A DNA stretch of 5,076 bases from Geopsychrobacter sp. (GTDB lineage Bacteria; Desulfobacterota; Desulfuromonadia; Desulfuromonadales; Geopsychrobacteraceae), in assembly GCA_030620915.1 (NCBI GenBank), contig JAUXIR010000163.1, forward strand, positions 1 through 5,076, read 5' to 3'. A model generated the notes under the pieces. It was not told where the DNA came from, made no database searches, and saw only the letters and a list, made by a program, of their open reading frames with translations. Shown here in pieces: positions 1 to 5,076 of this stretch (positions are counted from its first letter, which is position 1; each line of letters opens with the position of its first letter). The position numbers were made by a program, and so were the translations under genes.

Positions 1-245
1 AACTTTTTGCCGCCGAGCGCGCGCGTTTCCAGCATCTGTATCTGACCATCCCGCGCGCGCGGCAAAAAACCGAAGCCCTTGCGGCTCGCCGCATAGAAAA
101 GCAGCAGCAACCCGACCACCACACCCAGCGCCCCCAGCATTTTAAGTGCAGGCATCAACAGGCTTTCCGAAGTCGCGGTCCCGTTAGCGGCGTGAATAAT
201 TTGCGGGGCCAGTGTCAACAGACCGACAGAGAGAAGTCGTCTCAT
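1..245 (-). CDS. fliO: Flagellar biosynthesis protein FliO (partial, C-terminus outside window)
   Basis: Membrane protein that helps assemble the FliP/FliQ/FliR export gate of the flagellar type III secretion system. Only the first 81 codons are visible, plus two bases of the next. Residues 1-20 look like a signal peptide (MRRLLSVGLLTLAP..., ending HAA), followed by a short periplasmic stretch, one transmembrane helix at about 33-53 (ALGVVVGLLLLFYAA) and the start of the cytoplasmic domain, where IQMLETRALGGKK (69-81) matches the family pattern of a short beta strand followed by an R-L-G-x-K-K-type motif. The ATG at 245 overlaps the fliN stop as ATGA, and no good Shine-Dalgarno precedes it, so translation is probably coupled to fliN. 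Identity rests on the position after fliN, the topology and the weak motif; FliO is poorly conserved in sequence, so context carries much of the call. Confidence 0.85.
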   Translation of the reverse strand, partial: MRRLLSVGLLTLAPQIIHAANGTATSESLLMPALKMLGALGVVVGLLLLFYAASRKGFGFLPRARDGQIQMLETRALGGKK

Positions 246-577
246 GTGCCGAGATTCTCGATCCGCTCTGCGGGGCTGACAACATCGGTTAAACGCAGGC
301 CGAACTTTTCGTTGACCACGACTGCTTCACCCCGCGCAATCAGTCGCGAATTAACATAGAGATCAAGCGGCTCCCCCGCCAGTTTTTCGAGCTCAATCAG
401 GGTTCCTTCCTGCATCTGGAGCAGATCGCGAACCAGGATACGCGCACGACCAACCTCGACTGAAACCTGCAATGGGATATCGAGCAGCAGCTCAATCCCT
501 TGTTCGCCCTGAGGCCCTCTGATCTGACCGGCGCTATTGGGAGCAATCTCAGTTGTGACTTCGTTATTTTCTACCAT
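242..577 (-). CDS. fliN: Flagellar motor switch protein FliN
   Basis: C-ring protein at the base of the cytoplasmic switch complex; with FliM it sets rotation direction and docks the export ATPase complex. The 111-residue product has a short hydrophilic N-terminal tail (1-28) and one SpoA/surface-presentation domain at about 30-103. Typical signatures are LLDIPLQVSVEVGRARILV (31-49), the hydrophobic LIELEKLAGEPLDLYVN patch (60-76) and the C-terminal ARGEAVVVNEKFGLRLTDVV (81-100). This short, single-domain form is the usual FliN size. I chose the ATG at 577 because GGAGG lies six bases upstream; the in-frame TTG at 583 touches that GGAGG and is too close to use it. The gene starts two bases after the fliM stop and its TGA overlaps the fliO ATG, indicating tight translational coupling within the motor operon. 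Confidence 0.97.
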   Translation of the reverse strand: MVENNEVTTEIAPNSAGQIRGPQGEQGIELLLDIPLQVSVEVGRARILVRDLLQMQEGTLIELEKLAGEPLDLYVNSRLIARGEAVVVNEKFGLRLTDVVSPAERIENLGT

Positions 578-579
578 TG

Positions 580-1563
580 TCAACCTCCAGCAGGGATCTC
601 CCCGGTTACTAGTATGGCTTTTTTACGCGCCTGGACTCCGGCTATCCCCTGGAATTTAGGACGACCCTCTACCAGAAGCTTCAGCGGGCTGTCGGGTCCG
701 CAGTTCAATTCGATGACATCTCCGACTTGAAAATTAAGAATATCGCGGACCCGCAGGGTTATTTGCGCCAGTTGGGCCTCGACCTCGACCTCCATCATAT
801 CGAGTTCACCCTGGATCGCTTGCTGCCACTGATTGGCCCGCACGGCCGACATCGGCAGTGCCTTTTCACGCTGTTTCTCAACCAATGGCTCCAGTGCCGA
901 ATGAGGCAGGACCAGAATCACCTCACCCTCAATGGTATCCAGACTGGTCTGATAACGTGCAACCAGCACCCCGGCATCTGCGCCGATATGGGTGAGCAGG
1001 CGCAGATTACTTTCAATCTTGAGCAAATTCGCTTTGATCTCCAGCGTCGGTGCAAAACTTTTTTCCAGGTCTGGGCAGCTATCGCTGATCACGTCGTGAA
1101 TCACATTCAATTCGATGGCGGTCATCGCTCGATCGGGGATCTTTTCCGAGTCGGCCGATCCCCCCAGAACCAATTCGACCAGACCGTATGAGATCTTCTC
1201 ATCGAAAATCACCATGCCGTTGCCACGCAGCGGTTCAAGCTCCACGATGCCGATGGCTCCGTGTCCCGTCAGTTTTTGCAGCAGGGCATCGAAGGTCATC
1301 GATTCAAAACCGGCCAGCTTGGTAACAACCGCCCGTTGCAGTCGGTTTGCTAATGAATTCGTATAGTTGCGCGCAAAAGCCTCGAGGATAAGGTCGAAAT
1401 TGGGCAGTTTCCAGTTCTCGGGGCCCTGCGAGCGAAACAGGCTCACCCGGCTGATACTGGGCTCAGAGACCGCATCCGCGCTCGAGGTTTCGATTTCGAC
1501 CTCGCCATGCCTTACGGCAGAGAGCAGATCGGCAATTTCATCTTTGCTGAGTATTCGTTCCAC
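580..1563 (-). CDS. fliM: Flagellar motor switch protein FliM
   Basis: Middle subunit of the C-ring; its N-terminal peptide binds phospho-CheY and its core contacts FliG and FliN. The 327-residue product has the usual length and three parts. The N-terminal CheY-binding motif ILSKDEIADLL (4-14) matches the family pattern LSQxEIDxLL. The CheC-like middle domain spans about 45-225 and includes PNFDLILEAFARNYTNSL (54-71) and PLRGNGMVIF (111-120). The C-terminal SpoA domain, about 245-318, is FliN-like and contains VRANQWQQAI and LRVRDILNFQVGDVIEL. The usual GGxG FliG-contact motif reads GGSA at 134-137. The start is a GTG at 1563, nine bases after the fliL TAG, preceded by a modest purine-rich AGAGAG; no in-frame ATG occurs before residue 89, which lies inside the conserved middle domain, so GTG is the only reasonable start. 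Confidence 0.98.
   Translation of the reverse strand: MERILSKDEIADLLSAVRHGEVEIETSSADAVSEPSISRVSLFRSQGPENWKLPNFDLILEAFARNYTNSLANRLQRAVVTKLAGFESMTFDALLQKLTGHGAIGIVELEPLRGNGMVIFDEKISYGLVELVLGGSADSEKIPDRAMTAIELNVIHDVISDSCPDLEKSFAPTLEIKANLLKIESNLRLLTHIGADAGVLVARYQTSLDTIEGEVILVLPHSALEPLVEKQREKALPMSAVRANQWQQAIQGELDMMEVEVEAQLAQITLRVRDILNFQVGDVIELNCGPDSPLKLLVEGRPKFQGIAGVQARKKAILVTGEIPAGG
584..588 (-). promoter_or_regulatory. Shine-Dalgarno site deciding the fliN start
   Basis: GGAGG on the minus strand, within the last two glycine codons of fliM and six bases from the ATG at 577. The alternative TTG start at 583 would leave no spacer, so this site favours the ATG. Its location inside fliM means ribosomes finishing fliM are delivered directly to fliN. 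Confidence 0.8.
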
Positions 1564-1572
1564 AGGCTCTCT

Positions 1573-2067
1573 CTACTGAACGACAAAATCGGTGAAATAG
1601 ATCCGCTTGACATTGCCCCTACTGAGGATCTCGTTGATCCGGTTGAGAAGTTCTGCCCGCAGCTGCATCTTCCCCTGCATATCGCGCAGCTCCCCAAAGG
1701 TTTTGTTGCCAATCAACAGCAGGATGGCGTCCTGAAGTTGCGGCAGTCGCGCAGTGATTTCGTCGGCGGTGGTTAGAGAATCGACCTCGAGGGTGATCGC
1801 CGCCTTCAGATAGCGGTTCTCCTCATCATCCAAAATATTGACAATGAAGGTATCGATCGTGACCATCGGCCCGATCATTTTGGCATTGGCAGCCATTGCC
1901 GCCGCTTCGGCCTCGGGATCCGATTTCTGCTCCTTATCGCCGAGCAGAAAAAAAGCCGCGCCACCACCGATGATTGCCAGCAGAACAACAACGGCAATAA
2001 TAACAATCAGCTTCTTATTGGAGCCACCGGCCCCTTTCGAGGCATCTGCTGCATCTTTTCTCGCCAT
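1573..2067 (-). CDS. fliL: Flagellar basal body-associated protein FliL
   Basis: Single-pass inner-membrane protein that surrounds or supports the stator and affects torque, especially under load. The 164-residue product has a basic cytoplasmic N-terminus (1-19), a transmembrane helix at about 20-42 rich in Ile, Val, Leu and Gly, a short acidic and alanine-rich linker (43-62), and the periplasmic stomatin-like domain from about 65. Family signatures are MVTIDTFIVNILDDEENRYLKAAITLEV (68-95), the KTFGELRDMQGK region (122-133) and the very typical C-terminal RIYFTDFVVQ (155-164). The ATG at 2067 is preceded by AAGGG with a seven-base spacer. It sits 69 bases after motB, the widest gap in the operon, and nine bases before fliM. 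Its place between the stator genes and the switch genes fits its role. Confidence 0.97.
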   Translation of the reverse strand: MARKDAADASKGAGGSNKKLIVIIAVVVLLAIIGGGAAFFLLGDKEQKSDPEAEAAAMAANAKMIGPMVTIDTFIVNILDDEENRYLKAAITLEVDSLTTADEITARLPQLQDAILLLIGNKTFGELRDMQGKMQLRAELLNRINEILSRGNVKRIYFTDFVVQ

Positions 2068-2136
2068 GGTTTATCCCTTGTCTCAGTCGGTTGTCCGTTA
2101 TGAAGCGTTCATTCAAAAACCTGGTAGCCCCTGCGG

Positions 2137-2868
2137 CTAGAAGGGCGCCTGCTCACTGGCATCGATCAGGTAAGGCAGTTCATCATTCGGCCCGCCCTGA
2201 CTTGCCAGCACAAATTCAACCCGCCGGTTCAATGCACGTTCGGCCTCGGTGTCGTTAGGAAAGAGCGGCTTCTGCGATCCGTAGCCGGTTGCCGCCAGAC
2301 GATCGAGCGGCAGCAACTGATTGCCGGCCAGATAACGCAGGACCGAAACCGCACGCATGACCGAAAGATCCCAATTGGCCATTTCATCGCCCTGGTTGTC
2401 GGTATGACCCTCAATCTTCAGATTGAAAGGCAAAGGGCTCACCAGCTCGGCCACCTTCTGCAGAACCGGGTCGGCCGCGGGGTTGACGCTGCGCTCGCCG
2501 GACAGGAAAAGGACTGAGTCATTGATCCGCAGAATCACCGCCCCACGATCCTTGACCAGGGTGATCTTTTCATCGAGCTTCAACTCGACAATCTTAGAAC
2601 GCAGCCGGCGATAGACCCTGGTTGGCGCATCGTCCTGGATCGGCGCAAAGGTGACGACACTCGGAGGGGATATGGTCTGACTGCTGTTGCTCGAGAGCAC
2701 ACCAAAGGCCCCGGCCAGCGAACCGCTCGCCTGCCTGAACTTGATCTTGTCCATCGAGGCCATCGACATCAGCAGGACGAAAAAGGTCAGCAACAGGGTC
2801 ACCATGTCGCTGAAGGTGACCATCCACATCGGGGCTCCAGCCGGAGCTTTTTTCTGCTTCCTTGCCAC
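2137..2868 (-). CDS. motB: Flagellar stator protein MotB (PomB-like), peptidoglycan-anchored
   Basis: Stator subunit that carries the ion-binding aspartate and anchors the stator to the cell wall. The 243-residue product has a short basic N-terminus, one transmembrane helix at about 16-36 (WMVTFSDMVTLLLTFFVLLM) with Asp21 as the predicted ion-binding residue, a plug-like segment at about 40-58 (DKIKFRQASGSLAGAFGVL), a linker, and an OmpA-like peptidoglycan-binding domain at about 110-222. That domain shows IEGHTDN (152-158), the LSVMRA stretch (168-173), ATGYG (193-197) and NRRVEF (214-219). The helix and plug resemble Vibrio PomB more than E. coli MotB. The start is GTG at 2868; AGGAG overlapping the motA stop codon lies nine bases upstream, so translation is likely coupled to motA, twelve bases away. 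Confidence 0.97.
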   Translation of the reverse strand: MARKQKKAPAGAPMWMVTFSDMVTLLLTFFVLLMSMASMDKIKFRQASGSLAGAFGVLSSNSSQTISPPSVVTFAPIQDDAPTRVYRRLRSKIVELKLDEKITLVKDRGAVILRINDSVLFLSGERSVNPAADPVLQKVAELVSPLPFNLKIEGHTDNQGDEMANWDLSVMRAVSVLRYLAGNQLLPLDRLAATGYGSQKPLFPNDTEAERALNRRVEFVLASQGGPNDELPYLIDASEQAPF

Positions 2869-2877
2869 CCTGTTTCG

Positions 2878-2882
2878 CTCCT
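2878..2882 (-). promoter_or_regulatory. Shine-Dalgarno site for motB overlapping the motA stop
   Basis: AGGAG on the minus strand, sharing bases with the motA TAG stop (TAGGAG), nine bases before the motB GTG. It supports the GTG as the true start and suggests that the two stator subunits are made in a coupled way. Confidence 0.6.
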
Positions 2883-3645
2883 ATCTGAAGTTGCTCTGGC
2901 GCTGACCGGGCGCAACAAAGGCATGGAGCCTCTGTTCCATCAGCCGCGGATTCTCGCCGCCCAGAATCGCCTTCATCCCTTCGGCAATCAGGGTCTTGAC
3001 CAACACTTCGCCACTCGAGCGCAGCTTGAGTTTGGCGGCGATCGGCAGACAGATGACATTGGCCAGGGTGGCACCATAAAAGGTGGTCAACAGGGCGACC
3101 GCCATCGCCGGGCCGATACTCGAGGGATCGTTCATGGTCTGGAGCATCTGGACCAGGCCGATCAGGGTTCCGATCATACCCATCGCCGGGGCATAGCCGC
3201 CGATCGAGGAGAAAATTTCAGCCCCCTTGTCGTGCCGCTCCATGATGTATTCGATCTCCCGCTCAAGCATCTCCTTGAGCGCCTCGGGTTCCTGTCCGTC
3301 GACTGCCATCTGCAAGCCCTTCAGAAAGAAATCATCATCGATCTCATTCATGACCGACTGCAGACTGAGGATTCCCTCCTTGCGGGCCTTGCCTGCGAAG
3401 GAGATCAACTTTTCGATCGTGTCTTGCGGGGGCAACTCCTTGACAAAAAAGGCCTTACGCGCGACACCGATTGCACCGAAGATCTCGCCGAAAGGGTAGG
3501 CCACCAGGGTGATCCCGAAGGTGCCGCCAAAAACAATCAGCGACGATGGCAGATCGATGAAAATCAGCAGTGAACTATTCTGAAGAATGGCACTAACCAA
3601 CAATATGAAGCAGCTGATAATACCAACGAGAGTAGCTAAATCCAT
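2881..3645 (-). CDS. motA: Flagellar stator protein MotA (PomA-like)
   Basis: Inner-membrane stator subunit that, with MotB, conducts ions and pushes on FliG. The 254-residue product has the short PomA-like length. It begins MDLATLVGII, nearly identical to PomA starts, with transmembrane helices at about 2-22, 32-50, 148-170 and 178-203. The cytoplasmic loop carries ARKEG (87-91), part of the charged FliG-contact patch. The signature PAMGMIGTLIGLVQML (153-168) and GPAMAVALLTTFYGATLAN (178-196) place channel-lining Thr160, Thr187 and Thr188. Position 96, usually Glu in this family, is Gln here. The ATG at 3645 is chosen because TGGGGA lies six bases upstream; an in-frame TTG at 3651 abuts that site. 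motA is the first gene after a sigma-54-type promoter and heads the motA-fliO operon. Confidence 0.97.
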   Translation of the reverse strand: MDLATLVGIISCFILLVSAILQNSSLLIFIDLPSSLIVFGGTFGITLVAYPFGEIFGAIGVARKAFFVKELPPQDTIEKLISFAGKARKEGILSLQSVMNEIDDDFFLKGLQMAVDGQEPEALKEMLEREIEYIMERHDKGAEIFSSIGGYAPAMGMIGTLIGLVQMLQTMNDPSSIGPAMAVALLTTFYGATLANVICLPIAAKLKLRSSGEVLVKTLIAEGMKAILGGENPRLMEQRLHAFVAPGQRQSNFR

Positions 3646-3651
3646 GAACAA

Positions 3652-3657
3652 TCCCCA
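3652..3657 (-). promoter_or_regulatory. Shine-Dalgarno site deciding the motA start
   Basis: TGGGGA on the minus strand, six bases from the ATG at 3645. The in-frame TTG at 3651 directly follows this site and so cannot use it. The ATG also gives the family-typical N-terminus MDLATL. Confidence 0.75.
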
Positions 3658-3734
3658 TTACGGTTAGCGGCGGGCGGGCTGAATATCAGACCCCTATAAA
3701 TCCACCTCGGGCGTGTCAATACCCCTCTCAATAG

Positions 3735-3749
3735 GCAAGGAATATGCCA
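3735..3749 (-). promoter_or_regulatory. Predicted sigma-54 (RpoN) promoter for motA-motB-fliLMNO
   Basis: On the minus strand the site reads TGGCATATTCCTTGC. It matches the -24 element TGGCAYR and the -12 element TTGC, with GG and GC separated by exactly ten bases; only the base after TTGC (C instead of A or T) departs from consensus. The predicted start is near 3723, giving a leader of about 78 nt before the motA ATG. The site lies downstream of the flgE terminator and is the first good promoter before motA. Sigma-54 control of middle-class flagellar genes by a FleQ/FlrC-type activator is known in several Proteobacteria. I could not recognise an activator site in the 80 or so bases between this promoter and the terminator. 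Confidence 0.8.
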
Positions 3750-3831
3750 CCCTGAGAAACCCTCAATGTTTGTTTTTTTGTTCTGTAATTTCGAAGTCTT
3801 AGCCGCGACAGACCGGAGCCATTGCCGGCTC

Positions 3832-3865
3832 AAAAAAAAATGCCGCCCCAACCAAGGGAGCGGCA
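3832..3865 (-). terminator. Rho-independent terminator downstream of flgE
   Basis: On the minus strand a hairpin with a perfect 6-bp GC-rich outer stem (TGCCGC/GCGGCA, 3860-3865 with 3841-3846), one bulged base at 3859, three more G-C pairs and a loop of about six bases is followed immediately by nine T residues (3840-3832). It begins 31 bases after the flgE stop. This is a strong intrinsic terminator, so flgE and the motA operon are probably separate transcription units. The plus strand lacks a T tract after the stem, so the terminator acts in one direction only. Confidence 0.92.
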
Positions 3866-3896
3866 CATGGAATTGTCATGATTTTGACCGGACCAG

Positions 3897-5076
3897 TTAA
3901 CGCTTCAGATTGATGACCTCGGCGAGCATTTCATCGGTGGTGGTGATGGTCTTTGAGTTGGCCGAGAAGCCGCGTTGGGTGGTGATCATCTTGACAAATT
4001 CCTGCGCGAGATCGACATTCGACTGCTCAAGGGCGTTAGTGAAGATGCTACCGACCCCCGAACCGACGGTTCCGGTGACTGCAGGGCCCGACTGGTCACT
4101 GACCGCCCACATGTTGCTGCCGATCTTGTCCATCGCACCCGCATTGGTAAACTTGGCCAGGGCCAGACGCATCAGCTTGCGCGGTTGGCCGTTGGAAAAA
4201 TTACCGATCACGTTGCCATCATCATCGATAATCAGCTTAACCAGAGAGCCGGTCCCATAGCCGTCCTGCTCCTGAGAGACCACCACCGAAGGGCTGGCAT
4301 ACTGGGTGGTCTGCATGTCAAACGTGACCTGCTGGGTCTGTACTGCACCGTTGCTCCAGGCCAAGGCCCCCGCAGTTGTCTGGGCGACGGGAGCCGGGAT
4401 AATCGGATCACCGGCGGCATCATAAAGGGGGTTGCCGTCGATTGCAGTCAACAGGCCACTGGCATCGAAGTCGAGAGTGCCACTGCCGACAATGGTCAAG
4501 TTCCCCGCGGTTCCACCCGTGAGCTCACCACCATCAACCACCGAGTTCCATTCCCAGGACTGATTGGCATTCTTGGTGAAGAAGGTCGACATCAGATGGG
4601 TACTGCCGAGGCTGTCAAACAGACGGATCGACGTGGCGGAATTCGATGTCCCCGACGGATCGGTCGGATCGAACCTGGTTCCGCTGATGCCGACCCGCAT
4701 ATCATTAATTGCCGTGAGCGTGGCGGTATCTGGTGGCACGGCAGCCAATGCCGCCGCTTCATCGACCAGGGCCTGGGCAAGAGCCGCGGCCTGCTCAGGA
4801 GCACCGGTCGGGGTGGCGATCAGATTTGTATATGCTGTCGCATCGGGCACCGGGACAGGCACCAGGCCATCCAGGGTGGTGGCGCTGGCAGCGATTCCGG
4901 GGATAGCAAAGGCCTGGGAGTCGGAGTCGAGGTTGGTGTTATAGGTGACGTTGGCGGTCGGCCCGGCCGCGGTGAATGATTGGGTATTGGCCCTGACCGG
5001 GGTCAGGTCGCCGAAGGTGTTGCCGTTAAGATCCAAACTATAGCCCATCAGGTTGTAGCCTTCCGGGTTGACCAGG
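3897..5076 (-). CDS. flgE: Flagellar hook protein FlgE (partial, N-terminus outside window)
   Basis: Structural subunit of the extracellular hook, the universal joint joining basal body and filament, exported by the flagellar type III system. The visible 392 residues (frame open to base 5075) begin LVNPEGYNLMGYSLDLNGN, matching the family core pattern LVxxxGxxLxGY. The middle holds the hook variable domain, with RFDPTDPSGTSNSATSIRLF followed by DSLGSTHLMSTFF. The C-terminus is classic: NGQPRKLMRLALAKF, then TNALEQSNVDLAQEFVKMI and TQRGFSANSKTITTTDEML, ending at NLKR. Between the N-terminal core and RFDPTDP lies an alanine-rich stretch (about 4868-4704) that I regard as an insertion relative to common FlgE proteins. 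A strong terminator follows the TAA. The C-terminal SNVDLAQEF pattern also occurs in FlgF and FlgG, but the length and middle domain favour FlgE. Confidence 0.95.
   Translation of the reverse strand, partial: LVNPEGYNLMGYSLDLNGNTFGDLTPVRANTQSFTAAGPTANVTYNTNLDSDSQAFAIPGIAASATTLDGLVPVPVPDATAYTNLIATPTGAPEQAAALAQALVDEAAALAAVPPDTATLTAINDMRVGISGTRFDPTDPSGTSNSATSIRLFDSLGSTHLMSTFFTKNANQSWEWNSVVDGGELTGGTAGNLTIVGSGTLDFDASGLLTAIDGNPLYDAAGDPIIPAPVAQTTAGALAWSNGAVQTQQVTFDMQTTQYASPSVVVSQEQDGYGTGSLVKLIIDDDGNVIGNFSNGQPRKLMRLALAKFTNAGAMDKIGSNMWAVSDQSGPAVTGTVGSGVGSIFTNALEQSNVDLAQEFVKMITTQRGFSANSKTITTTDEMLAEVINLKR

Noticed and set aside
17..61. Two alternating CG tracts (17-25 and 52-61) that could pair or favour Z-DNA
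   Set aside because: They fall in coding sequence for Arg-Ala-rich parts of FliO, where GCG and CGC codons are expected at this GC content.
517..537. Collagen-like glycine repeat (GQIRGPQGEQG) in the FliN tail
   Set aside because: Too short and irregular to be a collagen repeat; FliN N-terminal tails are variable and flexible.
727..1191. Plus-strand open frame of 154 codons opposite fliM
   Set aside because: Antisense shadow of FliM with no domain, no promoter and no independent support.
2923..3573. Plus-strand open frame of 216 codons opposite motA
   Set aside because: Antisense to an unmistakable MotA; low-complexity His/Asp/Gln-rich translation of the kind produced by reading opposite hydrophobic codons.
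3693..3719. Possible sigma-70 promoter in the motA leader: TTGACA and TATAGG on the minus strand
   Set aside because: The -35 is perfect, but the spacer is only 15 bases and the -10 matches four of six bases. It might give low basal expression, but it is much weaker evidence than the sigma-54 site just upstream.
3816..3831. Second small hairpin (GAGCC/GGCTC) just beyond the flgE terminator
   Set aside because: Five-base stem with no T tract following it in either direction; no clear function beyond possibly reinforcing the adjacent terminator.
3636..3866. Minus-strand open frame of 76 codons in the flgE-motA intergenic region, a possible leader peptide
   Set aside because: It begins inside the flgE terminator, crosses the sigma-54 promoter and overlaps the motA start in another frame, so a transcript from that promoter would not contain its start.
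3975..4979. Plus-strand open frame of 334 codons opposite flgE
   Set aside because: It lies wholly antisense to a clear flgE, its translation is rich in Arg, Gly, His and Asp with no recognisable domain, and it has no convincing upstream site. It looks like a codon-bias shadow of a moderately GC-rich gene.
1..5076. Search for tRNA, rRNA, CRISPR repeats, insertion sequences, phage genes, toxin-antitoxin or defence genes
   Set aside because: Nothing of the kind is visible. Apart from the 245-base intergenic region, the window is almost fully occupied by conserved flagellar genes with no sign of recent transfer or gene decay.

Overview
This window is an ordinary but nicely readable piece of a flagellar gene cluster. 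Every gene lies on the minus strand, so transcription runs from high to low coordinates: flgE (hook protein, 5' end outside the window), then motA, motB, fliL, fliM, fliN and the first 81 codons of fliO, which runs off the low-coordinate edge. All assignments rest on family-typical motifs read from the translations; no database search was possible.

Organism: the cluster is from a Gram-negative flagellated bacterium. GC content is moderately high, the stator genes are of the short PomA/PomB type rather than the enteric MotA/MotB type, motAB is followed by fliLMNO, and the motA promoter looks sigma-54 dependent. Together these fit a Deltaproteobacterium in the old sense (Desulfuromonas/Geobacter/Pelobacter-like), but this is an inference of moderate confidence and no species can be named.

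Layout: (1) 5076-3897, flgE, with an unusual alanine-rich insertion in its variable middle domain. (2) 3896-3652, a 245-base intergenic region holding a strong intrinsic terminator for flgE (3865-3832), a close match to the sigma-54 -24/-12 consensus (3749-3735), a leader of about 78 nt and a good Shine-Dalgarno for motA. (3) 3645-1, a compact polycistron motA-motB-fliL-fliM-fliN-fliO with gaps of 12, 69, 9 and 2 bases and finally a 4-base ATGA overlap. Nothing on the plus strand looks like a real gene.

How the genes work together: FlgE builds the hook outside the cell. MotA and MotB form the ion-driven stator, MotB anchoring it to peptidoglycan, and FliL associates with that stator. FliM and FliN form the cytoplasmic C-ring switch that receives phospho-CheY and sets rotation direction. 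FliO helps assemble the flagellar type III export gate, whose other genes (fliP, fliQ, fliR, flhB) would be expected just beyond base 1. I found no previously undescribed system. The points worth a second look are the FlgE insertion, the sigma-54 promoter, the sodium-type threonines in MotA, and two substitutions at usually conserved positions (Gln96 in MotA, GGSA instead of GGxG in FliM).
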